Positions 18,857-27,600 of a DNA stretch of 35,325 nucleotides are shown piece after piece. Location of the stretch: the NCBI GenBank assembly GCA_013152715.1, contig JAADFU010000031.1, positions 1 to 35,325 on the forward strand. Reading direction: 5' to 3'. Made by a program: the position numbers and the translations under genes. The notes below the pieces were generated by a model. The model saw only the letters and a program-made list of their open reading frames with translations. It was not told where the DNA came from and searched no databases. Numbering within the stretch: position 1 is the stretch's first letter; each line of letters starts with the position of its first letter. The stretch comes from Calditrichota bacterium (GTDB lineage Bacteria > Zhuqueibacterota > Zhuqueibacteria > Thermofontimicrobiales > Thermofontimicrobiaceae).

Positions 18857-19126
18857 TTATGCCACCTTCTTCCCTGTTCCTGACGCTTTTGAGCTATCTT
18901 TGGATGAAATTCCTTCAGATTTTTGCTTGTCTTTCTTGTAGCTGTTTCTGCGATAATCAGTGACATAAAATCCGCTTCCCTTAAAAATAAAGCCGTTGCC
19001 AGCGCCGATCAACCGTCGCACATGGCCTTGACATTTCGGACATTTTGTCAACGGTTCGGCTGTAATCGATTGAAATTCCTCAAAATGGTATCCGCAATCG
19101 TCACAAATGTAATCATAAGTCGGCAT
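18857..19126 (-). CDS. FmdB family zinc-ribbon protein
   Basis: An 89-residue protein with the FmdB regulatory-type zinc ribbon: MPTYDYICDDCGYHFEEFQS, then TKCPKCQGHVRRL, giving the two CxxC pairs for one Zn(II). The GSGFYVTDYR segment after the ribbon is typical of the family. The C-terminal third is Lys/Ser-rich and probably disordered. The start at 19126 is chosen because GGGAGTGGG precedes it and family members begin MPTY; an upstream in-frame start at 19180 would add 18 atypical residues. The molecular role of this family is not established. Here it lies between htrA and dnaK, each side bounded by a terminator. Confidence 0.85.
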   Translation of the reverse strand: MPTYDYICDDCGYHFEEFQSITAEPLTKCPKCQGHVRRLIGAGNGFIFKGSGFYVTDYRRNSYKKDKQKSEGISSKDSSKASGTGKKVA

Positions 19127-19193
19127 AATCCCACTCCCTTTTCCTGCAAAATAAAAATGACGTTTTTTGTTTCCTGGCAAATGTCTCGCTCTT

Positions 19194-19231
19194 AAAAATG
19201 CCGGGCAGATGAAAATGATTTCACCTGCCCG
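19194..19231 (-). terminator. intrinsic terminator of htrA
   Basis: Arms 19202-19214 (CGGGCAGATGAAA) and 19219-19231 pair with one mismatch around a four-base loop. Five A at 19194-19198 read as a U tract on the minus strand. It lies 17 bases beyond the htrA stop codon. Confidence 0.75.
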
Positions 19232-19247
19232 ATTCTGCCGGTCACGG

Positions 19248-20843
19248 CTAATCCGAAATTCGAACCGTCACATAGTAATTGCTCACAGTGCCATTCAGAT
19301 TTTTCTTCAAGCGAATAACGAGAATATCTCCTTTCTTCACTTTCCGCATGTACCGGTCATAGTCGCGGACACTCTTAATTTTCGTCTGGTTAATCGCAGT
19401 AATCAAATCGCCTTCACGGATTCCTTTGCGATATGCTTGACTGGTGCGCTCAACCGACGTTACCAGCACGCCGCGCTCAGAATCTTCAAATCCGTATCGT
19501 TGCGCCATTGCCGGAGCCAAATTCGTAATGTGGATTCCCAGTTTTTCGACTTGCGGTTCTTTGCTTTCAGATACAGGATGATCACCCGGCCTCTGGCCCA
19601 ATTTAACCGGAACGGTCAAATATTTGCCGTCGCGGAAAACTTTTAATTTCACGGTCGTCCCCGGCTCATAGTCCGCAACTTTCAGTTGCAATTCCGTGTT
19701 GTCTTTTACCGGATGCCCGTCAATCGCGACAACGATATCACGCTCTTTTAAACCCGCTTTTTCAGCCGGAGTTCCTTTCTGCACGCTGGAAATCAACGCG
19801 CCCTTTCCTGATTTAAGACCAAAAGCTTCCGCCATATCCTCATCGACGGGCTGAATGATTACGCCGAGATAACCGCGAACAACGTAGCCTTTTTTAATCA
19901 AAATATTCATAATATGTTTTGCCATATTAACAGGAATGGCAAACCCGATGCCGTTGAAACCGCCGGATTGCGAAATAATCGCCGTATTAATTCCAATCAG
20001 TTCGCCGTGCAAATTAACCAGCGCGCCGCCGCTGTTTCCGGGGTTGATAGCCGCCGTTGTCTGAATATAATCCTGATACGAAGCGCCCAAACCAATGCCG
20101 GAACGGCCTTTGGCACTGATGATTCCGTTGGTTACCGTGGACTGCAATTGTTTGCTGAACGGATTTCCGACAGCCAATACAATTTGCCCCACTTCTATTT
20201 TATCGGAATTCCCGAGTTTTGCAAAAGGCAAATTTTTATCGTCAATCTTAACGACGGCAACGTCTGTTTTTTCATCTCTACCAATTAATTTGGCTTCGTA
20301 TTCTTTGCCATCATTCGTGATGACGCGAATCTGATCCGCTTCTTTCACCACGTGATTATTCGTCAAAATATAGCCGTCAGAACTGACCAGCACGCCGGAA
20401 CCCAAACCTTCCTGAACATACGTACGTTCGCGGCCCTGCTGTTCGTTTTGCCGTTGTCCTCGTCTGTTAAAAAAATCAAAAAAGTCGCTACCGAAAAAAT
20501 CTTGAAACGGATTGTTCATGTGGTATTTGATATACTTTTCGCTGGTAATGGTAACCACAGTAGGTTTCACTCTTTTGGCTACTGAAATATAGGCCTTTTC
20601 CAGATCGAGCAATCCCTGTGGCAAAGATGAATCATCGGTCGCTTGCACAGCAGATTCGCTCCCTTCGTCAGAAGCTTGCGCTGTGGCCACCGAATTCTCC
20701 GCGGCCGGAGCTTCTTTGGTTGAGTGATCCGAGGCAATGCTATTCCAAATTAAACCAAAATTCGTCGATATTGCCAGTCCAATAATTACTCCCAAAAATA
20801 TTGCCGTCACAATAAACAGCGCATTTCTCTTTGTCGTTGGCAT
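19248..20843 (-). CDS. htrA: Do family (DegP/HtrA) periplasmic serine protease
   Basis: A 531-residue envelope protease/chaperone. One N-terminal membrane segment or uncleaved signal (about residues 8-28) is followed by a Ser/Ala-rich linker. The trypsin-like domain has an intact triad: His164 (TNNHVVKEAD), Asp194 (KTDVAVVKI) and Ser271 (NPGNSGGAL). Two PDZ domains follow (GYLGVIIQPV to about 415, and a second to the C-terminus). The LA loop with FFDFFNRRGQ is typical of DegP/DegQ. AGGAGG precedes the ATG. It lies 81 bases after dnaJ on the same strand, linking envelope and cytoplasmic protein quality control in one cluster. Confidence 0.93.
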   Translation of the reverse strand: MPTTKRNALFIVTAIFLGVIIGLAISTNFGLIWNSIASDHSTKEAPAAENSVATAQASDEGSESAVQATDDSSLPQGLLDLEKAYISVAKRVKPTVVTITSEKYIKYHMNNPFQDFFGSDFFDFFNRRGQRQNEQQGRERTYVQEGLGSGVLVSSDGYILTNNHVVKEADQIRVITNDGKEYEAKLIGRDEKTDVAVVKIDDKNLPFAKLGNSDKIEVGQIVLAVGNPFSKQLQSTVTNGIISAKGRSGIGLGASYQDYIQTTAAINPGNSGGALVNLHGELIGINTAIISQSGGFNGIGFAIPVNMAKHIMNILIKKGYVVRGYLGVIIQPVDEDMAEAFGLKSGKGALISSVQKGTPAEKAGLKERDIVVAIDGHPVKDNTELQLKVADYEPGTTVKLKVFRDGKYLTVPVKLGQRPGDHPVSESKEPQVEKLGIHITNLAPAMAQRYGFEDSERGVLVTSVERTSQAYRKGIREGDLITAINQTKIKSVRDYDRYMRKVKKGDILVIRLKKNLNGTVSNYYVTVRISD

Positions 20844-20924
20844 GATTTATTCCTCCTAAAAAATTTTTTAATAAACATCGTTTCTTTTAACTTTAGAAAA
20901 ACGGAAAAGATTCACAAACGCCCA

Positions 20925-22058
20925 CTACGGCGCATGTGCCATTTCATATTCCTCGACCAATTTCTTTTCTTCTGCCGTAAGATTGGTTCTTTTCTTCACG
21001 CGAATAGTTACGTACATGTCGCCGATCCCTTTCTTCGATTTAATTCCTAACTTTCGCAGATTGAATTTTTTCCCGTCTTTTGTCTGCGCCGGAACTTTGA
21101 TCTCCACTTTCTTATTATAGACTGTCTTTAATCTGATTTTGGTTCCTTTGATAGCCTGAATTATGTCGATGGGAACCTCGCAAAACACATCGTTACCTTT
21201 TCGCTTGAAGAAATGATGCGGCGAGACATGTACTTTCAAATATAAATCGCCGCGTTTTTCCTTGCTGGAACCGTTTCCGCCAAGACCTTTCAACCGCAGC
21301 ACGGCGCCGTCTTTGATTCCCGCCGGGATGGTCACGGATAACCTTTTTGTCTTTTTCACCTCTCCGCTGCCTCCGCACACGCGACAGGGCTTGTCAATAA
21401 TGATACCTCGCCCCAGACAACGGGGGCAGGTTCTATTTACCGCAAAAAATCCCTGAGACAGCGAAATTGTACCGCGACCATTGCACTGGGGACAAGTTTG
21501 CGGATTTGCGCCTGGTTCAGCACCGGTTCCGTTACAGTGAGAACACCTCTCGTCCACTTGAACAGCGATCTGTTGTTTTCCGCCATTTACAGCTAACTCG
21601 AAAGGAATAGTCAAATCTGTCCGGGCATCCGCGCCAACGCCGGGTCTCCCGCTGCGTTCGCGCCGAATTCGGCTCCCTTGGTCAAACATCTCGCTGAAAA
21701 TATCGCCCAGTCCGCCGACACCGAACAACTCTTCAAAAATGCTGCCTCTCGAAGAGTGGGTTCTCGCCCGCCCCTGTCTGTTGAATTGACCAAAATCAAA
21801 ATTTCCAAAATCAAAACCGCCTGCTTGTCCGCCTGAAAAACCAAAGCGACGCATCTGATCGTATTTTTTTCGTTTCTCCGGGTCGCTCAACACGGCGTAA
21901 GCTTCAGAAATATCCTTAAACCGATCTTCGGCTTCTTTATTGCCTCTATTTGCGTCCGGGTGGTATTTTTTGGCTAACTGTCGATAAACGCGCTTTATCT
22001 CCGCCGCAGAAGCGTCCTCTTTCACGCCCAGTATTTCGTAGTAATCCTTTTTCGCCAT
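20925..22058 (-). CDS. dnaJ: chaperone protein DnaJ (Hsp40)
   Basis: A 377-residue type I J-protein that delivers substrates to DnaK and stimulates its ATPase. The J domain (1-70) has the HPD motif in KYHPDANRG. A Gly/Phe-rich region follows (GFSGGQAGGFDFGNFDFG). The zinc-finger region has four CxxCxGxG-type repeats (CSHCNGTG, CPQCNGRG, CPRCLGRG, CRVCGGSG). The C-terminal substrate domain (VTIPAGIKDGAVLRLKGLGG) is complete. AGAGGTGG precedes the ATG. It starts 12 bases after grpE, so the two share a transcript. Confidence 0.97.
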   Translation of the reverse strand: MAKKDYYEILGVKEDASAAEIKRVYRQLAKKYHPDANRGNKEAEDRFKDISEAYAVLSDPEKRKKYDQMRRFGFSGGQAGGFDFGNFDFGQFNRQGRARTHSSRGSIFEELFGVGGLGDIFSEMFDQGSRIRRERSGRPGVGADARTDLTIPFELAVNGGKQQIAVQVDERCSHCNGTGAEPGANPQTCPQCNGRGTISLSQGFFAVNRTCPRCLGRGIIIDKPCRVCGGSGEVKKTKRLSVTIPAGIKDGAVLRLKGLGGNGSSKEKRGDLYLKVHVSPHHFFKRKGNDVFCEVPIDIIQAIKGTKIRLKTVYNKKVEIKVPAQTKDGKKFNLRKLGIKSKKGIGDMYVTIRVKKRTNLTAEEKKLVEEYEMAHAP

Positions 22059-22070
22059 TATTCACCACCT

Positions 22071-22655
22071 CTATTCATCTTTTTTATTGACCTTCACTTG
22101 CGCCGGTCTCAGCAATCGGTCTCTAAATTTGTAACCCTTGCGCCATTCTTCGATCACATGATCGTCATCGAGATGATCGTGATTTTCCACCATCACCGCC
22201 TCATGGACATTCGGATCAAATTTTTCGCCGACGGACTGAATTTGTTCCAATCCTTGCTCTTCGAGAACATCGTTCAATTTTCTGTGAATCAGTTTAATCC
22301 CTTCGATGACATGTTCCCGATTTTCATCAGCGTCGATGTGTTCAATCATGCGATCAAAATCATCGATCACCGGCAGCAGCCGCTGCACAAAATCCGCGCG
22401 TATCGAGTCAGCGAAAGATTTCTGTTCGTTCTCCGTACGCTTTTTGTAATTTAAAAATTCTGCCTGCAAGCGCAAATATTTCTCCTGCAAATTTCCCTGT
22501 ACGCCTGAAACATCAGCAACGGATTCTTCTTCGTCAGCAGTCACCGCTTCCCGAGTGCCTTCATTTTCATCTAAATTCTCATTTCTCACCTTTTCCTCTG
22601 CTTCGTCCTGAATGTCAATTTCGATGCTGTTATCTTTTTTGTCTTCATCAAACAT
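22071..22655 (-). CDS. grpE: nucleotide exchange factor GrpE
   Basis: About 194 residues. GrpE exchanges ADP for ATP on DnaK. An acidic, low-complexity N-terminus (residues 1-50) is followed by a long coiled-coil helix (LQEKYLRLQAEFLNYKKRTENE), the four-helix-bundle region and the beta-wing with EKFDPNVHEAVMVE and KGYKFRDRLLRPAQVKV, the family signature. The ATG at 22655 is preferred: GGCGGAGAG lies five to ten bases upstream. A GTG at 22676 would place that site inside the coding region. First gene of the chaperone cluster. hrcA, usually its neighbour, is absent. Confidence 0.95.
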   Translation of the reverse strand: MFDEDKKDNSIEIDIQDEAEEKVRNENLDENEGTREAVTADEEESVADVSGVQGNLQEKYLRLQAEFLNYKKRTENEQKSFADSIRADFVQRLLPVIDDFDRMIEHIDADENREHVIEGIKLIHRKLNDVLEEQGLEQIQSVGEKFDPNVHEAVMVENHDHLDDDHVIEEWRKGYKFRDRLLRPAQVKVNKKDE

Positions 22656-22858
22656 AAAAACTCTCCGCCTTCCCACATGTTTTTTTGCATGTTCTAAATT
22701 TTAAAAACTCTGCCGTTGAAAATTGTCCATCAAGGCAGGTCAATCGCTTTATTAATTCAATGATAGCAATTATTCATTTACAAACTTTGTGCCATTTTTG
22801 TTTTTGCTAACTATTTATTTGATTTTACTGATGTTAACCAACAAGCAAAGATATTTCC

Positions 22859-22881
22859 TCGTCTGCCAAATTGGCAGACGA
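22859..22881. repeat. 23-base palindrome upstream of grpE
   Basis: Perfect 11-base arms (TCGTCTGCCAA and its complement) around one central A, about 205 bases upstream of the grpE ATG. The symmetry suits a dimeric repressor operator; it could also fold as a nine-pair hairpin with a five-base loop. No T tract follows on either strand, so a terminator is unlikely. Confidence 0.6.
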
Positions 22882-23011
22882 ATGAGACGTTGATACTGCA
22901 AAATGCTGAAACAGTTGGATTAATTTATCTGATGGTGTGCAAAGAAGTGGCATTTTGAATCGCATCAATCGCTTGCTTTTTTTAATCGGCAATTGAGAGA
23001 AATTAAACTGC

Positions 23012-23086
23012 AAGGCACAAATAAAGAAAGCACGTTTTTGTTATTATTTCAATTGAAAAACTCGACGAAAAAGGACTTCGTGCCTT
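23012..23086. repeat. small inverted-repeat element
   Basis: Arms 23012-23021 (AAGGCACAAA) and 23077-23086 (TTCGTGCCTT) match at nine of ten positions and flank a near-central palindrome TTTCAATTGAAA (23047-23058). It looks like a decayed non-coding repeat just downstream of the second htrA gene. Confidence 0.4.
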
Positions 23087-23124
23087 CGAGCCTTTATGGT
23101 AAAAAAAAATATCGAGCCTGCCAA

Positions 23125-24600
23125 TCAATTCGCCTCAACGAAACGATGAAAAAAGTTATCTTTCCTCTTAATTTTCATCATGAAGACCTTGCGATGCGGA
23201 GGTTGAGCGAGGATTTTTTTAAACAAATAAAGCGAAGTAATTTTTTGATTGTCAACTTCTAAAATGACATCATTGACCTGTACCTGCGCCTCTTGAGCCG
23301 GACTTTCCGGCTCGACCTGTGTCACGACCACGCCCTCGCCGACATTGAGATCCAGCTCTTTGGCAATTTTCGCATCGATGCTTTTCACGGTCAATCCCAA
23401 CAAGGAAAAACCAGGCGTTTTTTTTGCAAAAGTCTGACGTACCTTTGGACCCTCTCGGCTGCCCAAAATGACTTTCACGTTCAATTCTTTTCCCAAACGG
23501 AGAATTGTCAGCACAACAGAATCACCCGGTTTTTTTTGCGCAATCAGGCTTTGAATGACATTGCTCTTCGTTACCGGTTTGTGATCCACGGCGATTAAAA
23601 TATCCTTTTCCCGCAAGCCGCTTTTCCACGCAGGACTGTTCTCACTCACGTAATCGACAAAAACGCCTTGAGGTTTCAGCAAATTCAGGGCGCGGGCAAT
23701 TTTTTCATCCACGTCCTGCATGGCGATACCGAGATAGCTACGAATGACATAGCCGCGGTTGATTAAATCCGACAAAATTTGTTTAGCAAGATTAATCGGA
23801 ATGGCAAATCCGTACCCCTGATTGTAGCCGGACTGCGTGGCGATGGCGGTGTTGATGCCGATCACTTCGCCGGACAAATTCACCAGAGCGCCGCCGCTGC
23901 TTCCAGGATTAATTGTGGCGTCAGTTTGAATGAAATTCTCCACGCCGAAATTATCATCAATAATGTCGATTTCCCTGCCGATGGCGCTCACGATTCCCGC
24001 TGTCACAGTGGATTTCAATTCCAACGGATTGCCCACCGCCAACACCCACTCGCCTATTTTCACCGAATCAGAATTTCCCAATTTCGCCGCTGGCAAATCC
24101 GTGGCGTCAATTTTGATGACTGCCAGTTCTGTCAGCGGATCCGCACCCACAATTTTCGCGTCGAGCGAGCGATTATCCGACAGCGTTACTTCGATTTTTT
24201 CTGCGCTTTCCACCACGTGCAAGTTCGTCAAAATATAGCCATCTCGCGTAACAATGATTCCCGAGCCGGAGCCTTTTTGCTTGTACTCCCGCGGCGGCAC
24301 CAAATTCAAGTATTTTTCACCCAAAAAATCGCGCAATTCCCGGTCAACGATATTGTCGTCCCAAATGCGGGAACTGGTGATACGTTTTGTGCTGTAAATG
24401 GTCACCACCGTCGGGATGACTTGTTTGGAAATTTTGACAAAGACACGGGAAGTCTGAATCGGATCAAACGAGATACCGTTGATGCTTTGCTGCAACCGCC
24501 CAAGAGAGGCGCTGTTTTGAGAATATAAATTCAATGCCCAAAATTGACAAATAAAAGCGCAAAAATAAATAAAGATTTTTCTGAATGACATAATTTTCAT
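23125..24600 (-). CDS. HtrA-like trypsin/PDZ protease with altered triad
   Basis: About 491 residues. The signal sequence is MKIMSFRKIF followed by a hydrophobic run ending near LYSQ, so it is periplasmic. The trypsin-like domain has His128 (NLHVVESA) and Ser235 in NPGSSGGAL, but the Asp position reads PLTELAVIKI, so Glu158 replaces the usual Asp of TDLAV. Two PDZ domains follow (YLGIAMQDVDEKIARAL onwards, and LGLTVKSIDAKIAKEL to about 475). The start is uncertain: ATG at 24600 with AAGAA six bases upstream is preferred over ATG 24606 and a TTG at 24627. It lies 58 bases downstream of the restriction-modification gene on the same strand. Confidence 0.85.
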   Translation of the reverse strand: MKIMSFRKIFIYFCAFICQFWALNLYSQNSASLGRLQQSINGISFDPIQTSRVFVKISKQVIPTVVTIYSTKRITSSRIWDDNIVDRELRDFLGEKYLNLVPPREYKQKGSGSGIIVTRDGYILTNLHVVESAEKIEVTLSDNRSLDAKIVGADPLTELAVIKIDATDLPAAKLGNSDSVKIGEWVLAVGNPLELKSTVTAGIVSAIGREIDIIDDNFGVENFIQTDATINPGSSGGALVNLSGEVIGINTAIATQSGYNQGYGFAIPINLAKQILSDLINRGYVIRSYLGIAMQDVDEKIARALNLLKPQGVFVDYVSENSPAWKSGLREKDILIAVDHKPVTKSNVIQSLIAQKKPGDSVVLTILRLGKELNVKVILGSREGPKVRQTFAKKTPGFSLLGLTVKSIDAKIAKELDLNVGEGVVVTQVEPESPAQEAQVQVNDVILEVDNQKITSLYLFKKILAQPPHRKVFMMKIKRKDNFFHRFVEAN

Positions 24601-24658
24601 AATCATTTCTTGTAAGAATTCAAACAACTTTCAGACTATTTCCTCTTTTGACTGCACC

Positions 24659-27600
24659 CTAAAATTCAACCACGCTATCTTCAACTAACGGATAAATTTC
24701 ATCTATTTTTTTCTGAATTTCCATCGTCGTGCTCAACGCCGTAATGATCCGGCAAAAACGCGGCGCCTCATCCATAATTCTTCCTTTGCGGTCCTTCAAA
24801 TATTTTTGCAACACCTGATATCCGCCGATGTGGTAATCCCACACCTCCGGCGCGACACCTTCAAAATATTTGTTTTTGTTGATATAAATTCTTTGCTCAT
24901 TTTCTTTGTAATCAATTTTTTCAACCCGATCGTTGTCACCGCTGCCTTGAAATCTGGCGACCGGAAGATCAAGCGCCGGACTTTTTAGCAGATGCAGATT
25001 AGCTAACTCTTTGCCCAATCTTCCGATTTTCTTGAACAGAGCAAAATCGGCTGTAAAAGGAACACGCGGAAAATCCATTTTCAAATACTCGGCGTAGGTT
25101 TCGCGGTAAACATTGCTGTAAAAAACGCCGTAAATGTAGTAGAGGATTTCTTCCGGAGACGGCCTTTTCCCAAAAGCCATTTCTAATTTTTCGAAAATGA
25201 TCAGCGAGATATTAGGTTTCCTGCCGTAAGTCTCTTTATGGTCGAAAACCATCATAATGGTGGAGCCAGACCTGGAGGTGTGTTTTTCTTTTTGGGGATA
25301 AAGGTACAAAGGCAATATATATGTGATTTCACTTGTCTTATTGGATATAAAACTACTTTCGATGATAATATCGGATACTAAACAGTGCCGCCAATTTCTG
25401 CTTGCTTTAACCTGCCTCTCAATTGTCAAGGCAACATTCTCTTCCTGCATGTGACGCATGACTTCAGACCGCATTCGTTCAATCATTGCTTTGTGGTAAA
25501 ATATGTAGCGTTGGTCAAAAGGTCGATATGATATCTCTTTAATATAATCATCAATATCAGTAATTTTATTCACAATTTTCCGCGCATCCTTAATTTTCCA
25601 ATTTGATTTTTCTTTTAAATTAAAAGCCTGCTTAATAACCTCATCCGGCTGTGACAAGTTTCTGAATTGAAGCATTCTATTTTTTAGCTCATTCTCATTG
25701 AAGCCAATTACGAAATGATCCCTTGCCGTGACAATCCCCACGCTATTTACAGGGAAAATTTCATTTATCTTTTCCCATTTCAAATATTTTTTAATCTTTT
25801 CAGTATCTCTTTTAATGAAAAAATAGTAAGGGCTTTGCGGGTGAATTTGCGTGTAATTTTTTTTGATGATTGAATGTTGGCTCAACCATTCATATTTCTC
25901 TTTTCTCAAGCCAAATAAATCAGCATGAAAAATGCGCGGTTTTTTCTTCTTTTTATTTTTAATGAACAATGCAATCGCTACGCCCTGTCTGATGTCAAAC
26001 ACATTTTCATCTTTGCCGCCCTTGGGAGTGGTTTCTTTTTTCAAACTATTGCCGTGCAAATCAAGGATATAAATTTCGTCAAAAGTTTTCATCAGGCTCT
26101 GGCGCATACCGCGAAAAGTCGGATTGTCAAGATAGCTATGATTTGTGATCATGCCAACGATGCCGTAGCCAGAATTTTGTATTTTCCATTGAGCGAAACG
26201 CAAAAATTTGACATAATCATCTTGCAGCCATTTCGGATTTTTCTCGCCAAGAGGAGCTCCGTCAACTTCATAGTAACTCTGGCAATCATCGAGATTTTCC
26301 TTCAACAATTTCTCTGTCCAGTCATTGGTGTTTGCTGAAATACCGCTGTAGGGAGGATTACCTAAAATTACCAACACTGACTGCTCTCTTTTGATTTTTC
26401 CTGCACGATGACTTTCTTCGCTCAATGAACTCAATCCGGGGATGGCGATTTGCTCAATTTCTTCCATCTCCAGTGAATTCGTCAAATAAAGTTGGAATCG
26501 CTCATCCTCGGACATTTTATAACCCAAGTCATCAAAAACAAACCCCATTTTCAAATGGCCGATGGCGTAAGGCGCCATCATCAATTCAAAAGCATAAAAA
26601 TTGGCAAGAATATGTTTTTTTATCCATTGTCCCAGCGCACCGATGCCATATTTTTCCTTAAATTCTTCCGCCGCAAGCCGAACAGCTTTGGCAGGAAAAG
26701 TCAGAGTGCCGCCTGCCGGATCGAGGAGTTTTACTTCCTGGCTGGCAAGACCGTCAGGCAGAGCAAAATGCGTTTTTAAAATCTCATGAATTGAGCAAAC
26801 GATATAATCGACTACTGGCTCCGGTGTGTAATAAACGCCGCGCCGTTCGCGGACCTCAGGGTCATACGTTTCCAGAAAAGTCTCGTAAAAATGAATAATC
26901 GGATCTTTGCCTTTGCCGCTTTTCATGTACTCATGCAAAATTTTATTCACATCAGCGACATGCAAAATCTCCGCGATGTCTTCAACAATTATTTGCAACG
27001 CTTTGGGAGGTTCTCCGAGAGAAATGAAATGAAAAATATCACGCAGAATACCTATCGTATGCGGGATGTAATCAAAGGCAAGTTTTCGGCTAAACTCTCC
27101 GTTCGCACGCGTCCTGGCGGCAAACATGCCGTAAGTTATCGTCTGTGCGTATAGGTCAGCAAATTGTTTTTCGGATAAGGTTCCGATTAAATATTTTTTG
27201 AATGCCTCATAAAATCCGACGATGTGTTTGCGTCCCTTGCTCCCATTTTCCGATAGCTCGACAGTGATGACCTCATCACGTAAAAATCGCGTTCGTTTGG
27301 CTAATTCGACCGCCAGCGAATGGGCCGTTTGCACTCTTGGCAAAGAAAAAGAAAAGAATAAATCAAACAGTTCTTTGAATTTGTCGATATTCTCTACTGG
27401 CGGTGCTGTGCGCAATTTTTTAGCAACAATAGGACGCCCAATCATCGCTTGGGCAATTTTTTTGCCTTCCCGATAAAGACGGAATTCATAAAAATTTGTA
27501 AGAATGACATTAGGGAAAGTCGACAAATAGCGGCGCAACTGTTCAGTATTTTCAACATAATCAAGGTTTGTAACAGAAGGGTCTTTCGCTTCTATGTAGC

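Larger units (their letters stand above)
22656..23124. other. intergenic region upstream of grpE with palindromes
   Basis: 469 bases between grpE and the second htrA, both on the minus strand. It contains an imperfect hairpin (22710-22738), a 23-base palindrome (22859-22881) and a small inverted-repeat element (23012-23086). The CIRCE core TTAGCACTC is absent. A frame at 22993-23262 is not a convincing gene. Confidence 0.5.

Noticed and set aside
23102-23110. Run of A downstream of the second htrA considered as a terminator T tract
   Set aside because: The preceding minus-strand sequence forms no convincing stem next to it.
22993-23262. 89-codon plus-strand frame between grpE and the second htrA
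   Set aside because: No ribosome-binding site, overlaps the end of htrA on the other strand, low-complexity Lys/Phe-rich translation.
23779-24528. 249-codon open frame on the plus strand
   Set aside because: Antisense to the second htrA gene; rich in Arg, His and Gln with no recognisable domain.
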